Of a stretch of DNA of 64,000 nucleotides, positions 48,688-56,630 are shown piece by piece. A program made the position numbers and the translations under genes. Within the stretch, counting starts at the first letter, position 1. Each line of letters starts with the position of its first letter. Location: contig CAXBES010000001.1 in the NCBI GenBank assembly GCA_963974915.1, positions 186,001 through 250,000 on the forward strand, in the 5' to 3' direction. Below the pieces are notes generated by a model. It ran no database searches. It was not told the origin of the DNA and saw only the letters and a list, made by a program, of their open reading frames with translations. This DNA comes from CAXBES01 sp963974915. Lineage in GTDB: Bacteria > Bacteroidota > Bacteroidia > Flavobacteriales > Flavobacteriaceae.

Positions 48688-48695
48688 TACCTTTG
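48688..48695 (+). promoter_or_regulatory. -7 element of the three-paralogue operon
   Basis: TACCTTTG in the context GTTATACCTTTGTA, identical over 14 bases to the HxlR gene promoter core. It stands 22 bases before the ATG at 48717. No convincing TTG at the right distance. Confidence 0.45.
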
Positions 48696-48716
48696 TAGCG
48701 CCCAAAAGATTTACTT

Positions 48717-49352
48717 ATGAAACTAAATAAATACACTCTTGCTATTTTACTTTTAGCATTATTTTTAAGCCCACATTCAATTTTATTTTCACAGGTTGGA
48801 ATTAATACCACGACTCCGAGAAAAACTTTAGAAGTTGCAGGAGATATGAAAGTAAGCAACAATCTGGAAGTTGGAAATTTTAATCCGTTAAAAGATTCGA
48901 ACACAAGTACCTTCTTAATTCAGAATTCGGGAAACTCCATAGTTTCAATGGATGCAAGTAATCCTACCGGGTCTGCATTGGGGTATATTCAGGAGTATGT
49001 GATCACCAATCCTGATCTGGATTGGGTATTCGACTTTGATACTGGCGTAGATGCTACAGATTATGTAATGATCGCTATTTCTGCCAATTACGACAGAGAA
49101 TTGATTGTGTCTAATGCTTCCGGGGCCGAGAATAATGGTAGTGTACCTTATACTGCTACATTCGTTCAGGGAGGAACATGGCATATAATAGCTGATTTCC
49201 CAATGGCTGCTAACTTAAATGTTGCTGAAATTGGTACTTGGACTATTAGTACATTGATCTACTCCAAAGACCTTTCAAAACAATTAGGGACTGTTTCAAT
49301 TCCTATGCTGAACGCTTCGACCGGTAGCGCTTCTTCACCAATAATCGATTAA
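48717..49352 (+). CDS. Secreted fibre-type protein, paralogue 1 of 3
   Basis: 211 residues; signal peptide then SQVGINTTTPRKTLEVAGDMKVSNNLEVGNF, the stalk-like start seen on many flavobacterial fibre or tail-collar-like proteins and also on the gene at 2177. The C-terminal about 130 residues are a beta-sandwich (EYVITNPDLDWVFDFDTGVDATDYVMIAISANYDRE...GGTWHIIADFPMAANLN). The first of three tandem genes of like size and design with 11- and 12-base gaps, clearly an operon. Function unknown; oligomeric surface or secreted protein is likely. Confidence 0.75.
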   Translation: MKLNKYTLAILLLALFLSPHSILFSQVGINTTTPRKTLEVAGDMKVSNNLEVGNFNPLKDSNTSTFLIQNSGNSIVSMDASNPTGSALGYIQEYVITNPDLDWVFDFDTGVDATDYVMIAISANYDRELIVSNASGAENNGSVPYTATFVQGGTWHIIADFPMAANLNVAEIGTWTISTLIYSKDLSKQLGTVSIPMLNASTGSASSPIID

Positions 49353-49363
49353 AACTTTAGCGT

Positions 49364-49990
49364 ATGTATAAGACAATTACTTTTATTGTATTTATAGCAT
49401 TCAATTTAATGAATGCTCAAGTAGGAATTGGGGTTACAAATCCCGATACCAACCTTCATGTTGGTGGTGATGTTCTGGTACAGGATGATCTCAACATTGG
49501 TACTTTGAACACCGTAACTCCAACCGATGAGGATTTTAAACTATTAACGCGTGTAACTAATTCAACCCCCGTAGGGGAAATTACAGTATTGGATGTTAAT
49601 TCCCTTAGTGTTGCACCTATTAATACTATAGACTATCATTTTACCAATATTAGTCTGGACAACCTAAGTGATGTGAACTTACAATACGATAGTGCTAAAT
49701 ATGTCGTAGCTATATCGAATTTCAGATATGTAGGAGATGCCATTCAAAAAACTTCGGCCGGTGGAAGCAAATCGATTGGACATTTTGTTGTGAGAACCTT
49801 TGAAAATGGAGGTACATGGCATCTAGAGATTAAAAACAGGGATTTAGATCTAACTCCGGGAGATTCTGTAGAATATTATATTACTTTAATAGTATATGAT
49901 AAATCTTATTTCAGAAACTTAGCTCCTATCGTTACCGACCTGGGTGGTTCTAATAGCGGAACAGCATCTTCAGTACCAGTACTTTATTAA
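49364..49990 (+). CDS. Secreted fibre-type protein, paralogue 2 of 3
   Basis: 208 residues, signal peptide ending NAQ. It has the same order as its neighbours: VGIGVTNPDTNLHVGGDVLVQDDLNIGTL, then a Thr-rich linker ending EITVLD, then a beta-sandwich (YHFTNISLDNLSDVNLQYDSAKYVVAISNFRY...GGTWHLEIKNRDLDL). Strong amino-acid divergence from the other two copies suggests an old duplication. Confidence 0.75.
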   Translation: MYKTITFIVFIAFNLMNAQVGIGVTNPDTNLHVGGDVLVQDDLNIGTLNTVTPTDEDFKLLTRVTNSTPVGEITVLDVNSLSVAPINTIDYHFTNISLDNLSDVNLQYDSAKYVVAISNFRYVGDAIQKTSAGGSKSIGHFVVRTFENGGTWHLEIKNRDLDLTPGDSVEYYITLIVYDKSYFRNLAPIVTDLGGSNSGTASSVPVLY

Positions 49991-50002
49991 AAACAGAATC
50001 TT

Positions 50003-50665
50003 ATGAAAGCATTCAAGCTTATATTGGCTTTAGCCACGGTGTCTATTGCAAATACATTTGCACAGGTTGGAATTAACACCGCAACTCCAACTGCAACTTT
50101 AGAAGTTGTGGGGTCAACAAAATTAGACCGTAGTCTTTTTCTCGAAAATCCGGACAGTAATAACCAAATTCGAAATTCTAAATTGTTGATAAGAACCACT
50201 GGTAATGAAATCATCAAATACGATATAGATATAAGTAAATACGGCCCGGTAAACTATTCACAATTTATTTTTAATAATGTATCTACGAATGGTTTACAGG
50301 ATTATGATACTAAAATCTCTACAGATGATTATATAGTGAGTATCCAAGGCTACTATTTTTTAGAACCTATAACCGGGGATACAGATATCATGACACATAG
50401 CAACACTGATAATAATAGTATTGAAGGATACCAGATCTACGCGTATCCTAATACTACTACAAACACTTGGTTTCTAAGAGCGTTTATTAATAATGGAACT
50501 TTTAGAACAAGATTTACTTCTCTTCCGTTTAGCGATACACCAATAGATCTATTTTTGAACCTTATTATTTATAGAAGAGGATTTATTACGAAAGAGCAAA
50601 GTGCTATAACGGTGGATATGGCGAATAATGAAACCATTACTGCTCCACTTCCACCAGGATTTTAG
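50003..50665 (+). CDS. Secreted fibre-type protein, paralogue 3 of 3
   Basis: 220 residues, signal peptide ending TFAQ; VGINTATPTATLEVVGSTKLDRSLFLENP, a KLLIRTTGNEIIKYD linker, and the beta-sandwich (QFIFNNVSTNGLQDYDTKISTDDYIVSIQGYYF). The last gene of the operon, closed by a strong GC-rich terminator at 50696. Confidence 0.75.
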   Translation: MKAFKLILALATVSIANTFAQVGINTATPTATLEVVGSTKLDRSLFLENPDSNNQIRNSKLLIRTTGNEIIKYDIDISKYGPVNYSQFIFNNVSTNGLQDYDTKISTDDYIVSIQGYYFLEPITGDTDIMTHSNTDNNSIEGYQIYAYPNTTTNTWFLRAFINNGTFRTRFTSLPFSDTPIDLFLNLIIYRRGFITKEQSAITVDMANNETITAPLPPGF

Positions 50666-50695
50666 TTTTTATAGTTTGTTAGTTTTTTTTGGTTG

Positions 50696-50724
50696 GACCG
50701 CGCTAATAGCGCGGTCTCTTTGTT
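50696..50724 (+). terminator. Strong terminator after the three paralogues
   Basis: gaccgcgct / agcgcggtc with a 3-base loop, perfect 9-bp stem, unusually GC-rich for this DNA, followed by a T-rich stretch. Confidence 0.8.
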
Positions 50725-50831
50725 AGTAGAAATGTTAATTTTTTGTTAAATAGCTACTTTGTAATGCATAGTACTGTAACATTACTTGTTAATGCTCGTC
50801 TATATAGTATCAATCAATAAAATTAAACATT

Positions 50832-50918
50832 ATGAGAACGTTAAACAGCAATCAGATTACATCAACTCTTTCAACAACTAAAATCTACAGCTGGAATTCA
50901 AAGAGAAGATATAGATAG
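50832..50918 (+). CDS. Twin cationic peptide A, 28 residues
   Basis: ATG to TAG, 28 codons. It begins MRTLNSNQIT and ends YSWNSKRRYR; charge about +6 with no acidic residue. Its neighbour at 50983 encodes a peptide identical at 22 of 28 positions. At ten of these shared positions the codons differ but are synonymous (for example ACG/ACC, TTA/TTG, AGA/CGT, TAT/TAC), and even the stops differ (TAG/TAA). That pattern is strong evidence for selection on the protein. No signal peptide or known family; function unknown. Confidence 0.75.
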   Translation: MRTLNSNQITSTLSTTKIYSWNSKRRYR

Positions 50919-50939
50919 GATTAAAAGAATCAATCAACA

Positions 50940-50969
50940 ATCATTCATCAATCAATCATTCATCAATCA
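50940..50969 (+). repeat. Two tandem 15-bp repeats between the twin peptide genes
   Basis: atcattcatcaatca occurs at 50940-50954 and again at 50955-50969. The surrounding spacer is almost free of G, typical of an unstructured leader before a start codon in Bacteroidota. Confidence 0.85.
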
Positions 50970-50982
50970 AAAAACAACAATT

Positions 50983-51069
50983 ATGAGAACCTTGAACAGC
51001 AATCAGATCACAACTAAATTACCAACTTCGAAAGCATATAGCTGGAACGCCAAGCGACGTTACAGATAA
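50983..51069 (+). CDS. Twin cationic peptide B, 28 residues
   Basis: ATG to TAA, 28 codons, with the same MRTLNSNQIT start and a YSWNAKRRYR end as peptide A, charge about +7, no acidic residue. The middle (residues 11-18) is the variable part. It lies 64 bases after peptide A and 53 bases before a third small gene, all ahead of one terminator. Confidence 0.75.
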   Translation: MRTLNSNQITTKLPTSKAYSWNAKRRYR

Positions 51070-51122
51070 GTACGAAGAACTAACCTGTCGTTTAAATAAA
51101 CAAACACCAAAACCAAATCACC

Positions 51123-51260
51123 ATGAAAATGCATAGAAGCTTTCAGAAGAAAAGAAAAATTGAGTTACAGAGTAAAGATGCTATGCTTGACACTGTAAAA
51201 GATATCTATAAAATGTACGACGCTCCTATCGCAATACGCATAGAGAGGTTTGCATCATAG
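51123..51260 (+). CDS. Small basic protein, 45 residues, in the peptide cluster
   Basis: ATG at 51123 to TAG at 51260. The first half is very basic (MKMHRSFQKKRKIELQ), the second helical and mixed (MLDTVKDIYKMYDAP, ending RIERFAS). It follows the twin peptides on the same strand and is closed by the terminator at 51283, so it is probably co-transcribed. Not similar in sequence to the twins and not recognised. Confidence 0.55.
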   Translation: MKMHRSFQKKRKIELQSKDAMLDTVKDIYKMYDAPIAIRIERFAS

Positions 51261-51282
51261 CTCAATTACCTAACCAACCCAC

Positions 51283-51325
51283 AAGAGCCGAGTTTTAGAC
51301 ATTCTAAGATTCGGCTTTTATTTTT
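51283..51325 (+). terminator. Terminator of the small-peptide cluster
   Basis: agccga (51286-51291) pairs with tcggct (51311-51316) and flanking A/T pairs extend the stem; a T-rich run follows. It lies just beyond the end of the convergent gene at 51330. Confidence 0.6.
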
Positions 51326-51329
51326 GAAT

Positions 51330-51530
51330 TTAATTTTCGAAAACATCATTTTCTTCCCAAAAAAACTGGTTTATTGAATCGCGTAATTCAATTTCGGCGA
51401 GAATAAGGTTATTCTCGTGTTTAAATTTTTTCGAGTCTAGCTCAAGATAGATCGCTGTTTCCTGAGCATAATCATCTTCTGTCATAAATAAAATGTTTTC
51501 TCGGCTGTTGTAATCTTTATTCGCTTTCAT
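51330..51530 (-). CDS. Hypothetical acidic protein, 66 residues
   Basis: Starts at the ATG at 51530 and has no signal peptide. It is mostly charged, predicted helical in the second half (NNLILAEIELRDSINQFFWEENDVFEN). I do not recognise it. It converges on the small-peptide cluster; an acidic neighbour of strongly basic peptides is suggestive but proves nothing. Confidence 0.55.
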   Translation of the reverse strand: MKANKDYNSRENILFMTEDDYAQETAIYLELDSKKFKHENNLILAEIELRDSINQFFWEENDVFEN

Positions 51531-51733
51531 AATTTTTTCTTGTTTAGTTTATATTCCAAAAGTATTGGGGAAACTTAAGTTCAACAAAAACAAATCCCCT
51601 GAATTGCCTCCTTTAAAACCCCAAAAAATTATAGGAAAAATCCCCTCTTAAAAGCTGCGTAGAAAAAAGCTGTTTTCTTTATTGAGAGAAAATAAATTTA
51701 TCTTTGAGTAAAACCAACAAAGACCATTAACTT

Positions 51734-53059
51734 ATGAAAATATTAAAACCCATTGTACTATCATCACTCCTAGTCTTGCTATTTCATTCTTGTAAGGAAA
51801 GGAACAACGAAGATTCCAATACATCAGAAATGACTCAAGAACAAATTATTTCAAAGGCAAAGGCTATTCATGAACGCGTAATTACGCTGGATACTCACTG
51901 TGATATTAATATTAAAAATTTTACTGATTCAATTAACTATACTCAAGACCTAGAAAGTCAGGTGACCCTTCCTAAAATGAAAGCCGGGGGACTTGATGTA
52001 GCCTGGTTCATAGTTTATACGGGGCAGGATTCTTTAACAGAAACGGGCTTTAAAAAAGCATACAAAAACGCAATGTCCAAATTTGAGGCAATTCATAAAT
52101 TAACCAATGAAATCGCTCCGGACCAAATTGAACTTGCAACCTCGTCCAATGACGTAAGGCGAATAGTTGAATCGGGTAAAAAAGTAGCTATGATCGGGAT
52201 TGAGAATGGATATCCCGTTGGTACCGATTTAAACAATGTGAAAAAATTCTACGATCTGGGTGGTAGATATATGTCATTATCACATAACGGTCATAGTCAG
52301 CTATGCGACAGTAATACTGGTGAGGCAGATGGAATATGGCTGCATAACGGGTTAAGTGAACTTGGTAAGCAGGTAGTCACAGAAATGAATCGCGTTGGAA
52401 TGATGATCGATGTATCACATCCTTCAAAAGAAGCCATGCGTCAAATGATTCAACTTAGTAAAGCTCCTATTATCGCGTCTCACTCCTCGGCGCGGGAACT
52501 TTGTGATCACAGTCGGAATCTAGACGACGAACAGCTGCAGTGGATGAAGGATAACGGAGGTGTGGTACAAACAGTGGCTTTTACCTCTTATCTAAACACT
52601 GAAAAATTTGAGAAACGTGTCGAAATTGAAGTTGAGATAGCCAAAAAGATACTGGATTCATTGGGTGTAACCTGGCATGAGCGTGAAGAGATAAAGAAAA
52701 TGTCAGCAGCCAAAAGAGAAACCTATTTCTCACATTTAGGTAAAATGGTCCCAATTAGAAAAGCTAAACTTGCTAAAATGGACAACCTCCCTCCTGCCGT
52801 CGATGTTTCAGACTTCGTTGATCATATTGACTATATGGTTGAAAATATCGGGATAGACCATGTTGGTATAAGTAGTGACTTTGATGGCGGCGGTGGAATT
52901 GAAGGTTGGAGTGACGCTTCAGAAACATTCAATGTAACTCTGGAGTTAGTTAAAAGAGGTTATTCAGAAAAAGAGATCGAACAATTATGGAGTGGAAACC
53001 TATTAAGAGTATTAGACGAAGTTGAAGCAGTAGCAGAGCAACTTCAGACGGAAAGTTAA
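51734..53059 (+). CDS. M19-family membrane dipeptidase, lipoprotein
   Basis: 441 residues, lipobox LLFHSC near residue 17. Zinc-site motifs of renal dipeptidases are in order: TLDTHCDINI (HxD), MIGIENGYPVG (bridging Glu), MSLSHNGHSQ, IDVSHPSKEAM, IIASHSSARELCDHSRNLDDEQL, and VGISSDFDGGGGI. It hydrolyses dipeptides, including D-amino-acid ones, probably at the envelope. A TATCTTTG element (51699-51706) precedes the ATG by 27 bases. Confidence 0.94.
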   Translation: MKILKPIVLSSLLVLLFHSCKERNNEDSNTSEMTQEQIISKAKAIHERVITLDTHCDINIKNFTDSINYTQDLESQVTLPKMKAGGLDVAWFIVYTGQDSLTETGFKKAYKNAMSKFEAIHKLTNEIAPDQIELATSSNDVRRIVESGKKVAMIGIENGYPVGTDLNNVKKFYDLGGRYMSLSHNGHSQLCDSNTGEADGIWLHNGLSELGKQVVTEMNRVGMMIDVSHPSKEAMRQMIQLSKAPIIASHSSARELCDHSRNLDDEQLQWMKDNGGVVQTVAFTSYLNTEKFEKRVEIEVEIAKKILDSLGVTWHEREEIKKMSAAKRETYFSHLGKMVPIRKAKLAKMDNLPPAVDVSDFVDHIDYMVENIGIDHVGISSDFDGGGGIEGWSDASETFNVTLELVKRGYSEKEIEQLWSGNLLRVLDEVEAVAEQLQTES

Positions 53060-53185
53060 ACACAAATCCATCAAGTGATTTTAAAGCCAATGCATCTTTT
53101 GTATTGGCTTCTTTTATTTCTGAAATTAACTTGGCATTTTATTTGATTCCTTAAAACTATCCCCTTCACCTTAAACCATCACATT

Positions 53186-53743
53186 ATGAGACATTTCAGA
53201 AACACCCCCGAAGTGAATGCGGGAAGTATGGCAGATATCGCATTCTTACTATTGATCTTTTTTCTGGTTACAACCACAATCGCAAAAGATAAAGGTATTA
53301 TTCGTGCGCTCCCGGAGCCTTGTCCGCGGGGCGAAAAGTGCGATGTAGATATATATGAACGCAATGTCTTCCGTATTGCAGTTAACGAAAATGGTGAACT
53401 CTTTGTCAACGATAATCCAATGCATATGCGAGATCTTGGAGTTTCACTAAAGAATTTTATCGACAATAATGGGGATGGTTCCTGTACGTATTGCTTCGGA
53501 AAGAAAAGTGCATTGGAATCAGATAACCCGCAACTAGCTGCAATAGTCATTAATACGAGTCCGTTAACACCATACAAATACTATATTGCCATTCAAGATG
53601 AATTGACAAAAGCGTATTACGATTTGCGAGAAGAATATGTAAAAAATATTCTGAAAAAAGATATTGCCAATTTAACGCCAGAAGAGTTAAAAAAGGTTCA
53701 ACAAGCCTATCCGTTTAGAATTTCGGAAGCAAATATTAAATAA
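53186..53743 (+). CDS. exbD: ExbD/TolR-family biopolymer transport protein, orphan
   Basis: 185 residues. N-terminal NAGSMADIAFLLLIFFLVTTTIAKDKG contains the single membrane helix (about 18-36) with the conserved Asp used in proton transfer. The periplasmic part is longer than in E. coli ExbD (141) and includes a Cys pair (CTYC). No exbB, tonB or second exbD is adjacent, so it must work with partners encoded elsewhere. Its 3' end overlaps the convergent helicase gene by 8 bases. Confidence 0.88.
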   Translation: MRHFRNTPEVNAGSMADIAFLLLIFFLVTTTIAKDKGIIRALPEPCPRGEKCDVDIYERNVFRIAVNENGELFVNDNPMHMRDLGVSLKNFIDNNGDGSCTYCFGKKSALESDNPQLAAIVINTSPLTPYKYYIAIQDELTKAYYDLREEYVKNILKKDIANLTPEELKKVQQAYPFRISEANIK

Positions 53744-54854
53744 ATACTTCTTTAAATTGAATTCCCAAAGCCTTCCGAAGCTCATGAATGCGTTGTAATT
53801 CGCTGGGAAGTATCAATGCCAGCGACACCCCTGTTTTACCTGCGCGTGCCGTACGACCACTTCTGTGTGTGTAGTATTCGTCTTGTTCCGGCAACTGATG
53901 ATGTATCACAAAGGCAAGATTGTTAACATCTATTCCCCGTGCCGATACATCTGTTGACACCAGTATTTGAAGGCTTCCGTTCTTAAAAGCTCTCATCACT
54001 TTTTCACGTTCCTTTTGTTGCATATCCCCCTCAAGTGCTGCAACCGAAAAGCCTTTGTCCAATAATTGCTCGGTTAGGTTTTGTGTCCCGGCTTTAGTTC
54101 TACAAAAAATGATCCCTCTGTCCTTTCCGCTGCGCTCTATTAGTGTCTCTAATAAGCCTAGCTTCTCTTTTATGGTAGTTGTAATATACTGATGTGTAAT
54201 ATTGGCATTAACAAGCGAATTCTTATTTACTTCTACTCTGGCAGCATCTGCGTCCATGTAGGTTTTTATTATTTTTTTTATTTCATCGGGCATGGTGGCA
54301 GAAAACAACCAGGTCTTTCTGGATCCGCTCGTATATTTTAAGATCCTATTGAGATCTTGCTTAAAACCCATGCTTAACATTTCGTCTGCTTCGTCAAGTA
54401 CGAGTGTCTCTATATTTTTGAGGTTGATCTCACCCCGTTCTATTAGATCCAACAGTCTTCCGGGAGTTGCCACAATAATGTGAGTGGTTCTTTTAAGCTT
54501 AGCAATTTGTCGGTCAATCTTTTCGCCACCATACACACCTTCTGCAAAGATCTTTTCGGGTACATACTTGGTAAACTTAAAAAGCTGTTTTTGAATTTGC
54601 TGAACCAATTCTCTTGTAGGCGCCAACACCAGTGCCTGGATCTCGTCTTTTTTAGGATCGATATGATGTAAAATTGGCAAACCGTAAGCTGCAGTTTTCC
54701 CTGTACCTGTTTGGGCAAGCCCTATAAGATCGGTTTTTGAATGAATTAAAATTGGGATCGCAATTTCCTGAATTTCAGTCGGGCTTTTGATCCCTAACTC
54801 TTTCAATCCTTGAATAAATTCTTTCCTAACTCCTAAATCTGAAAATGTTGACAT
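53736..54854 (-). CDS. DEAD-box RNA helicase, RhlE-like, compact
   Basis: 372 residues, essentially only the two-lobe core. Q motif (IKSPTEIQEIAIP), motif I AQTGTGKT, Ia APTRELVQQ, II DEAD (TLVLDEADEMLSMGF), III SAT, IV-VI GIIFCRTKAGT, VSTDVSARGIDV, HRSGRTARAGKTG. No basic tail, in contrast to the DEVD helicase at 42007. A role in RNA remodelling is expected. Its stop region overlaps the end of exbD. Confidence 0.94.
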   Translation of the reverse strand: MSTFSDLGVRKEFIQGLKELGIKSPTEIQEIAIPILIHSKTDLIGLAQTGTGKTAAYGLPILHHIDPKKDEIQALVLAPTRELVQQIQKQLFKFTKYVPEKIFAEGVYGGEKIDRQIAKLKRTTHIIVATPGRLLDLIERGEINLKNIETLVLDEADEMLSMGFKQDLNRILKYTSGSRKTWLFSATMPDEIKKIIKTYMDADAARVEVNKNSLVNANITHQYITTTIKEKLGLLETLIERSGKDRGIIFCRTKAGTQNLTEQLLDKGFSVAALEGDMQQKEREKVMRAFKNGSLQILVSTDVSARGIDVNNLAFVIHHQLPEQDEYYTHRSGRTARAGKTGVSLALILPSELQRIHELRKALGIQFKEVFI

Positions 54855-54963
54855 GTCTGTTTATTTCTGAAACGGCAAAGATACGTTTTAATTTAGGCGG
54901 GTTCAGGGAAATTACAAACGAATCTAAAAGTGTATTTTTGCGAAAAACTCTTCCGAAGAAAAT

Positions 54964-55560
54964 ATGACAGACCTAAATCACAGACATTTTATTCTGAATA
55001 AGCCCTACGGTTATATTAGTCAGTTTCTTACTAATGACCCAAAGGCCCGTAAAAAGAAGTTTTTAGGCGAGTTGTATTCTTTTCCGGAAGGCACAATGGC
55101 GATTGGAAGATTGGATGAAAAAAGTGAAGGGCTCTTGATGTTGACGACTAACGGTAAACTTAGTGCTAAAATAACAGGTTCAAAAATTGAAAAGGAATAC
55201 TACGCACAGGTGGATGGGCTTCCTACACTTGCAGCGCTCGAAAAACTTAAAAACGGCGTTGAAATTGGCATAAACGGAGAAAAATATCTCACTAAACCTT
55301 GCTTGGTGAATACCATTCAAACGCCTCAATTTGAGGAACGAGAAAAGAAAATCAGGGATGACAGACACGGACCCACAAGCTGGGTCTCAATAACGTTAAC
55401 GGAGGGGAAATTTCGACAAGTACGTAAAATGACCGCTGCTGTAGGCCTACCAACACTAAGATTGGTAAGAGTTAGAATTGGCGATATTCATCTTTCAGAT
55501 TTAAAAATGGGAGAAGTTAAGGACATTACTACAGAGATCGAAAATTCTAATCTCATTTGA
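54964..55560 (+). CDS. rluE: RluE/RsuA-family rRNA pseudouridine synthase
   Basis: 198 residues. It lacks an S4 domain, beginning directly with FILNKPYGYISQF; catalytic Asp in MAIGRLDEKSEGLLMLTTNG; later KEYYAQVDGLP, EGKFRQVRKMTAAVGLPTLRLVRVRIGDIHL. Best fit is RluE (pseudouridine 2457 in 23S rRNA, E. coli numbering), also without S4. The promoter region contains a TTCCGAAGAA copy right before the start codon. Confidence 0.88.
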   Translation: MTDLNHRHFILNKPYGYISQFLTNDPKARKKKFLGELYSFPEGTMAIGRLDEKSEGLLMLTTNGKLSAKITGSKIEKEYYAQVDGLPTLAALEKLKNGVEIGINGEKYLTKPCLVNTIQTPQFEEREKKIRDDRHGPTSWVSITLTEGKFRQVRKMTAAVGLPTLRLVRVRIGDIHLSDLKMGEVKDITTEIENSNLI

Positions 55561-55563
55561 TAT

Positions 55564-55797
55564 TTACCCTTTTGGTTTATATACCCGAATAGTGGAAACC
55601 GGATATTTTTCAAGTAATATTTTTGGTCTAATCGGTCTTTTCTCAAAATTTCCACCGCAATTCGGACAAACATGCTTAAACACATTCTCAGCACAATCTG
55701 AACAAAAAGTGCATTCGAAAGTACAAATCATGGCATTTTCGGCATCGTGAGGTAAATTGGTGTCACAATGCTCACATCCGGGTCTTATTTCTAACAT
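55564..55797 (-). CDS. DUF1272 zinc-ribbon-like protein
   Basis: 77 residues with CEHC, CTFECTFC, CSDC-type and CPNC cysteine pairs (LEIRPGCEHCDTNLP, MICTFECTFCSDCAENVF, CPNCGGNFEKRP), the whole-length DUF1272 pattern, probably binding zinc. Function unknown. It ends 3 bases from the convergent pseudouridine synthase gene. Confidence 0.9.
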   Translation of the reverse strand: MLEIRPGCEHCDTNLPHDAENAMICTFECTFCSDCAENVFKHVCPNCGGNFEKRPIRPKILLEKYPVSTIRVYKPKG

Positions 55798-55869
55798 AAA
55801 AGAATCGATTAATGATATAAAAATAGTAGAATAAACTGTGATACTATCAATGAAATATAGATTAAAGTC

Positions 55870-56070
55870 TTAATCATTTTCTTCGAGTTTAAAAAATTCG
55901 TTAACCGACTTGTTAAATATCTTCGAGAGTTTTAATGCCAATAGTGTTGATGGTACATACCTGTTAGCTTCTATCGAATTGATCGTTTGTCGAGAGACAC
56001 CTATCTTTTGGGCGAGTTCATCCTGAGTAAGGTTCAAGATTGCCCGCTCTACTTTAAGCGTATTCTTCAT
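55870..56070 (-). CDS. Small XRE-type HTH regulator
   Basis: 66 residues from the ATG at 56070. Helix-turn-helix LTQDELAQKIGVSRQTINSIEANRYVPSTLLALKLSKIF, closely resembling the short regulators (YozG/PF01381 type) that pair with small membrane proteins. Its start overlaps the stop of the upstream membrane-protein gene by one base (TAATG), so both are translated together. Confidence 0.9.
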   Translation of the reverse strand: MKNTLKVERAILNLTQDELAQKIGVSRQTINSIEANRYVPSTLLALKLSKIFNKSVNEFFKLEEND

Positions 56071-56516
56071 TATCCCTGCTTTTTTAAGAAATAGAAAAAC
56101 ATTAAATAAACCACTAACATCATCCATAATATCTGAAAATCTCCTAAATCCTCAAAGACGGCCTTTTCAGGCTTTATAATGGTAAAAACTAACCAATTAA
56201 TTAGGGGCTGGAATAGAGTATAGAGTACTCCCGCCAAAAATGCCAAGGAGTAAGATTGGGCCCGAAAGGACTGTATTCTTTCATCCTCTATTTTTTCTTT
56301 AGAAAGCACCACCATAAATAGAAAACCGATCATAACTTTACGAAGTATATCATTAGTTAGCTCAAAATCTCCCTCCACAAATTTTGTGCTTAGAACTATG
56401 GCAAAAACAATAAAGAAGCCGATCCATCCAATTTTTTTATAATGATTTGGAAGTTTAAAATTTAAGAGTTTTAAGGTACTCTTCTTTTCACATTCTTTAA
56501 CCGATTTAAAATTCAT
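56070..56516 (-). CDS. Membrane protein paired with the XRE regulator
   Basis: 148 residues with four hydrophobic segments (about 30-46, 59-75, 90-113 and 128-145). No catalytic motif seen. Fused by a TAATG overlap to the downstream regulator. Such pairs are widespread in Bacteroidota and Firmicutes; whether the membrane protein senses something for the regulator is unknown. Confidence 0.8.
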   Translation of the reverse strand: MNFKSVKECEKKSTLKLLNFKLPNHYKKIGWIGFFIVFAIVLSTKFVEGDFELTNDILRKVMIGFLFMVVLSKEKIEDERIQSFRAQSYSLAFLAGVLYTLFQPLINWLVFTIIKPEKAVFEDLGDFQILWMMLVVYLMFFYFLKKQG

Positions 56517-56630
56517 CGTTTGAAGTATTAATAAGTTTGTTTAACATTATGGAAAGTATTATTTCCTTAATGACAAACATACTTTACATTTTAAGAGTAA
56601 CAAAATAAATCTTCATTTTTTAGTTGAGAT

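Noticed and set aside
55870..56516. Toxin-antitoxin reading of the XRE/membrane-protein pair
   Set aside because: The membrane protein is too large and has four helices, and the order and family match ordinary sensor-regulator pairs.
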